From Chloroflexota bacterium (GTDB taxonomy: Bacteria; Chloroflexota; Anaerolineae; Aggregatilineales; UBA2796): 9,068 nt of DNA. Below, piece after piece: positions 6,465 through 9,068 of the stretch. Position numbers and translations under genes: made by a program. Each line of letters starts with the position of its first letter. Positions within the stretch are counted from its first letter, which is position 1. The stretch spans positions 1 to 9,068 of the forward strand of contig RFIM01000256.1 of assembly GCA_003695215.1 (NCBI GenBank), written 5' to 3'. The notes below the pieces were generated by a model, which was not told the origin of the DNA, ran no database searches, and saw only the letters and a program-made list of their open reading frames with translations.

Positions 6465-8088
6465 CTTGCTGGCGCTCTCCATGCAGCTCAACCGCCAAGC
6501 CTTCGCCCAGCCGCCTGTGGAAGGCTGGTTGAACTCATTTTTGGCAGTTGTCTGTGAGCGCTTTGCCGCCTATGGCATCTTGGGCGTGCAAATCTCGCAG
6601 GTCGTCGGCAACATGGCGATCCGCGTGGCAGGCGCAGGCCGCATTCCCACTGAAAATCCCACTCAGCCTGTGGACGACTCCTCGCCATTGCTGCTGGCCA
6701 TCCGCCGCCGCCAAACGGCTAACACGCCTAATGCGCGCATCTATCCAATCACTATCGGCAACGATGCCATTGGCGCCATCGTCGCCTATCACAAGCTCTC
6801 AGGCCAGTCAGTCGACCTGGAGACGCTCGATAGCTTGATGAGCACGCTTGCCAACCAGCTTGGGCCTGCGCTCTTACAGCACCTGAAGGTGCCAGGCCCG
6901 CAGACGGGCAGGCTGATGCGCCAAATCGACGTGATGCGCTCGCTCTACGAAGTCACCCGTGATTTCACTAGCGCCACTGAGAGCCACGAAGTGCTCGATC
7001 GGGCCGCGCGCAGCCTGGTTGAGACTCTGCGGATTGACCACATCGGCATCGTCGTCTTCGATCACGAAGAGAAGGTCGGCACAGTCATCTCGGAATTCCC
7101 TGATAATGGCATGATCGGCTTGCGCCTTCCGCTCAACACGCCACTGGAAGAGCGCTTGCTGAGCAGCAAAGCGCCTGTGGTGATCAACAATGTGGATGAC
7201 GATCCGTCGTTGGGCGACTCAGATCGGGCGCACTTCCAACAGCTCGGCATCAAGTCGATCGCCCTTCTGCCAATGCTGGTCAAAGAGCGCCTGATTGGCA
7301 GCCTTGGGCTGGATAGTTTCTACGAATATCATACTTTCACACCTGACGAGATCGAGGCAGCAGCGGCGGTCACTTCGCAATTGGCGATCACGGCGCACAA
7401 TGCGCAGCTTTATGAAGAAATCAAGCGGCGCGCCGCACAGCTGGAACAGATCACCGCGCTCAGCCAACGCATCACCAGCACTTTTGACCGTGCGCATATC
7501 TTTCAGATCGTTCGTGAAGAGACGCGCAAGCTGATCGTGGCCGATCTGATCAGCGTAGCGCTGATCAATGCTGATGGCGAGACGCTCGACATCTATCTCT
7601 TGATAGATGGCGGCCCGATTCTCGCCAGTTTTCCCTTAGAGCGCGCTGCGCTGCGTTTTGTGCTGAACACAGGCGAGCCACTGGTTCTGGACGATATCAG
7701 CGGCTCTGACGAGCCTGATTATCGGCTTTTTGCCGGCTCGCGCTTGCGTGCCCTTGCCAGCGTGCCGCTGATAGCCGGCGGCAAGACGATAGGCGCCTTC
7801 GCTGTGCTGCATCGCGAAGCAGGCCGCTACGTCTCAGTGGATATCGCAGTGCTTGAGCAAATTGGCTATCAACTTGCCATTGCCTTAGAGAACGCGCGCC
7901 TATACATGCAAACCGAGCAGCGCGCCGAGACCGAACGCTTGATGAATCGCCTGAGCGGCGCCTTGCAAGGCCAGAGCGACCTGCAAAGCATGCTCTTGAA
8001 CACACTGCAGGAGATGGCCCGCGCGCTCTCGGCGCGGCGCGCGCGCATTCGGCTTGAGGCGAACAAGCGCAGCAGCTACACAGGCTAG
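6436..8088 (+). CDS. triple-GAF sensor protein without an output domain
   Basis: This 550-aa soluble protein consists of tandem GAF domains. GAF1 is at about residues 20-148 and is the most divergent. GAF2 is at about 180-325, with SIALLPMLVKERLIGSLGLD as the typical central strands. GAF3 is at about 347-486, with LASVPLIAGGKTIGAFAVLH. They are joined by coiled-coil helices (AQLYEEIKRRAAQLEQITAL and ENARLYMQTEQRAETERLM). GAF domains bind small ligands or chromophores and pass signals through such helices. After GAF3 the sequence starts what looks like the entry helix and first strand of a fourth GAF (LNTLQEMARALSARRARIRL), then stops at residue 550. No HisKA, HATPase, GGDEF, phosphatase or DNA-binding domain is present, so its output must go through a partner. 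I see no bilin-type cysteine motif. The ATG at 6436 lies inside the response-regulator gene, with AAGGGA (6420-6425) ten bases upstream, suggesting coupled expression. The next gene starts 12 bp after the stop. Confidence 0.9.
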   Translation: MSQGRAVLDDLLALSMQLNRQAFAQPPVEGWLNSFLAVVCERFAAYGILGVQISQVVGNMAIRVAGAGRIPTENPTQPVDDSSPLLLAIRRRQTANTPNARIYPITIGNDAIGAIVAYHKLSGQSVDLETLDSLMSTLANQLGPALLQHLKVPGPQTGRLMRQIDVMRSLYEVTRDFTSATESHEVLDRAARSLVETLRIDHIGIVVFDHEEKVGTVISEFPDNGMIGLRLPLNTPLEERLLSSKAPVVINNVDDDPSLGDSDRAHFQQLGIKSIALLPMLVKERLIGSLGLDSFYEYHTFTPDEIEAAAAVTSQLAITAHNAQLYEEIKRRAAQLEQITALSQRITSTFDRAHIFQIVREETRKLIVADLISVALINADGETLDIYLLIDGGPILASFPLERAALRFVLNTGEPLVLDDISGSDEPDYRLFAGSRLRALASVPLIAGGKTIGAFAVLHREAGRYVSVDIAVLEQIGYQLAIALENARLYMQTEQRAETERLMNRLSGALQGQSDLQSMLLNTLQEMARALSARRARIRLEANKRSSYTG

Positions 8089-8100
8089 GTGAAGGCCCGA

Positions 8101-9068
8101 ATGACGATGTCCCAGCGATTGCTCAGCTTCTTTCCGCTCACTGCCTATGCCGAGCCGCTTGCGCGCAGGCGCGCCATTGGCACGTATTTGATCAGCGTGG
8201 CCATGTGCCTTGGTGTGCTGCTCGGCGCACTCAACTTGCTATTGCAGCTACTGAGCGGCGGCGCCTTGCCTGATTGGTTAACCCTGTTGCGTGGCGCGCT
8301 GCTGGCAGGCGTTGGCGTCGCTGCCTACAGCCTGACGCGGCGCGCTCAGCAGGCTGCGGCCGCGCTCTTGGTGTTGCTGGCAGCCGTGACGTTGCTGTTC
8401 TTGCTGAGCTTCTCCAACGAAATCAGCCTGATGCTCGGCTTTGGCGGCATGCTGGTGAGCATTTCGCTCGGCGCGCTGCTCATCGGCGAGCAGACCGTGC
8501 CATACACCCTGATCGCTGCTGCGCTCTATCTCTTCCTTGAGCCGAGCCCGCCTATCGAAGGCATGGCTGAGACTTCGCCTGCGCTGCTGACGCTCGGCCT
8601 GCCGCTGCTGCTAGTGCATGGCGGCATCAACTACGCTATGGCGCGCAACCTGCGCTTGGTCGCCCGTCAGGTCACAGCCAATGTAGAAGAGCGCAACGTG
8701 CGCCTTGCCAAAGCCAGCGCCGACCTGGTACAGCGCATCCTGGGCGTGCGCCTTACCTTAGATCGCGTGCTGCAAGAAACTGTGCACCTTGTGCAAGAGC
8801 ATTTCAGCGATTGTCACGAAGTGCAACTCTTCCTTGTGGATAAGGATCGCCGCAACGTCACACTCGTCGCCACGACGCATCAAGCCAATCTCGGCAACGT
8901 CGGCAGCCAGCAGGTCGGCGTTGGCAGCTTGAGCGTGATCGGGCGCGTCACCATCAGCGGCGAGAGCATCCTTGCGCGCGAAGAGAGCGAAGTGCAGCCC
9001 TATCGGCGCTCGGCCTTCTTGAGCGGCACCAAAGCTCAGCTGGCCATTCCTTTGCGCGTCGGCGGCGA
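8101..9068 (+). CDS. membrane-anchored GAF-domain signalling protein, 3' partial
   Basis: An open frame runs from the ATG at 8101 to the window edge (322 codons visible). GAAGG (8091-8095) precedes it by five bases; the in-frame ATG at 8107 would have an eleven-base spacing and is an alternative start. Residues 1-22 are cytosolic-looking and contain an arginine cluster (ARRR). Six hydrophobic segments follow (about 25-52, 60-77, 84-103, 106-127, 132-146 and 157-178), forming a membrane sensor module with short loops. Residues 180-213 are a charged helical linker (VEERNVRLAKASADLVQRI). From about 214 a GAF domain begins (LDRVLQETVHLVQEHF, VQLFLVDKDRRNVTLVATT, QLAIPLRVGG) and is cut by the edge. 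Proteins of this layout usually end in a histidine kinase, a diguanylate cyclase or a PP2C phosphatase; which applies is not visible here. As the third gene of the operon it may be the partner kinase for the upstream response regulator, but this is only inferred. Confidence 0.85.
   Translation, partial: MTMSQRLLSFFPLTAYAEPLARRRAIGTYLISVAMCLGVLLGALNLLLQLLSGGALPDWLTLLRGALLAGVGVAAYSLTRRAQQAAAALLVLLAAVTLLFLLSFSNEISLMLGFGGMLVSISLGALLIGEQTVPYTLIAAALYLFLEPSPPIEGMAETSPALLTLGLPLLLVHGGINYAMARNLRLVARQVTANVEERNVRLAKASADLVQRILGVRLTLDRVLQETVHLVQEHFSDCHEVQLFLVDKDRRNVTLVATTHQANLGNVGSQQVGVGSLSVIGRVTISGESILAREESEVQPYRRSAFLSGTKAQLAIPLRVGG

Noticed and set aside
8274..8540. Plus-strand open frame starting at 8274
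   Set aside because: It lies in another frame inside the membrane/GAF gene that begins at 8101; the 8101 frame gives convincing transmembrane helices and a GAF domain.
1..9068. CRISPR array, tRNA/rRNA genes, insertion sequence or phage features
   Set aside because: I saw no regularly spaced repeats, no tRNA-like cloverleaf, no transposase or integrase motif and no terminal inverted repeats; the intergenic spaces are all short.

Overview
This 9,068-base window is bacterial, compact and moderately GC-rich. It has no RNA genes, CRISPR array or mobile element that I can see. Three things suggest a Chloroflexota (Anaerolineae-like) genome: the archaeal/fungal-type aspartate-semialdehyde dehydrogenase, a multi-membrane-span protein of a glycosyltransferase-like style common in that phylum, and several stacked-GAF signalling proteins. 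The taxonomy is an inference from protein style, not from a marker gene.

Layout. (1) Positions 1-1470, plus strand: the 3' part of a PAS/HisKA histidine-kinase-like gene that runs in from the left edge. (2) Positions 4222-1467, minus strand: a two-gene operon with a large polytopic membrane protein followed by asd, joined by an ATGA start/stop overlap. asd and the kinase gene meet tail to tail and share one CTAG as stop codon on both strands. (3) Positions 4223-4469: a 247-bp divergent intergenic region with candidate promoter and operator-like elements. (4) Positions 4470-5927, plus strand: an NAD(P)-dependent epimerase-like SDR (TTG start) followed 12 bp later by a small protein that resembles a STAS/SpoIIAA-like fold. 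(5) Positions 5928-6056: a leader with a good promoter candidate, a perfect 8-bp inverted repeat placed where the transcript should begin, and a Shine-Dalgarno. (6) Positions 6057-9068, plus strand: a signalling operon with a single-domain response regulator, a soluble triple-GAF protein without an output domain, and a membrane-anchored GAF protein that runs off the right edge.

Functionally the window joins housekeeping metabolism (aspartate-family amino acids, probable sugar/envelope chemistry) with signal transduction. The most interesting points are a kinase-like protein whose H-box is largely intact but whose ATP-binding boxes look destroyed, an epimerase with a shortened YxxK in place of YxxxK, and a response-regulator/GAF operon with a structured leader and no kinase domain inside the window. 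I found no clear evidence of a wholly new system. The kinase-less signalling operon and the pseudokinase-like gene are the best leads.
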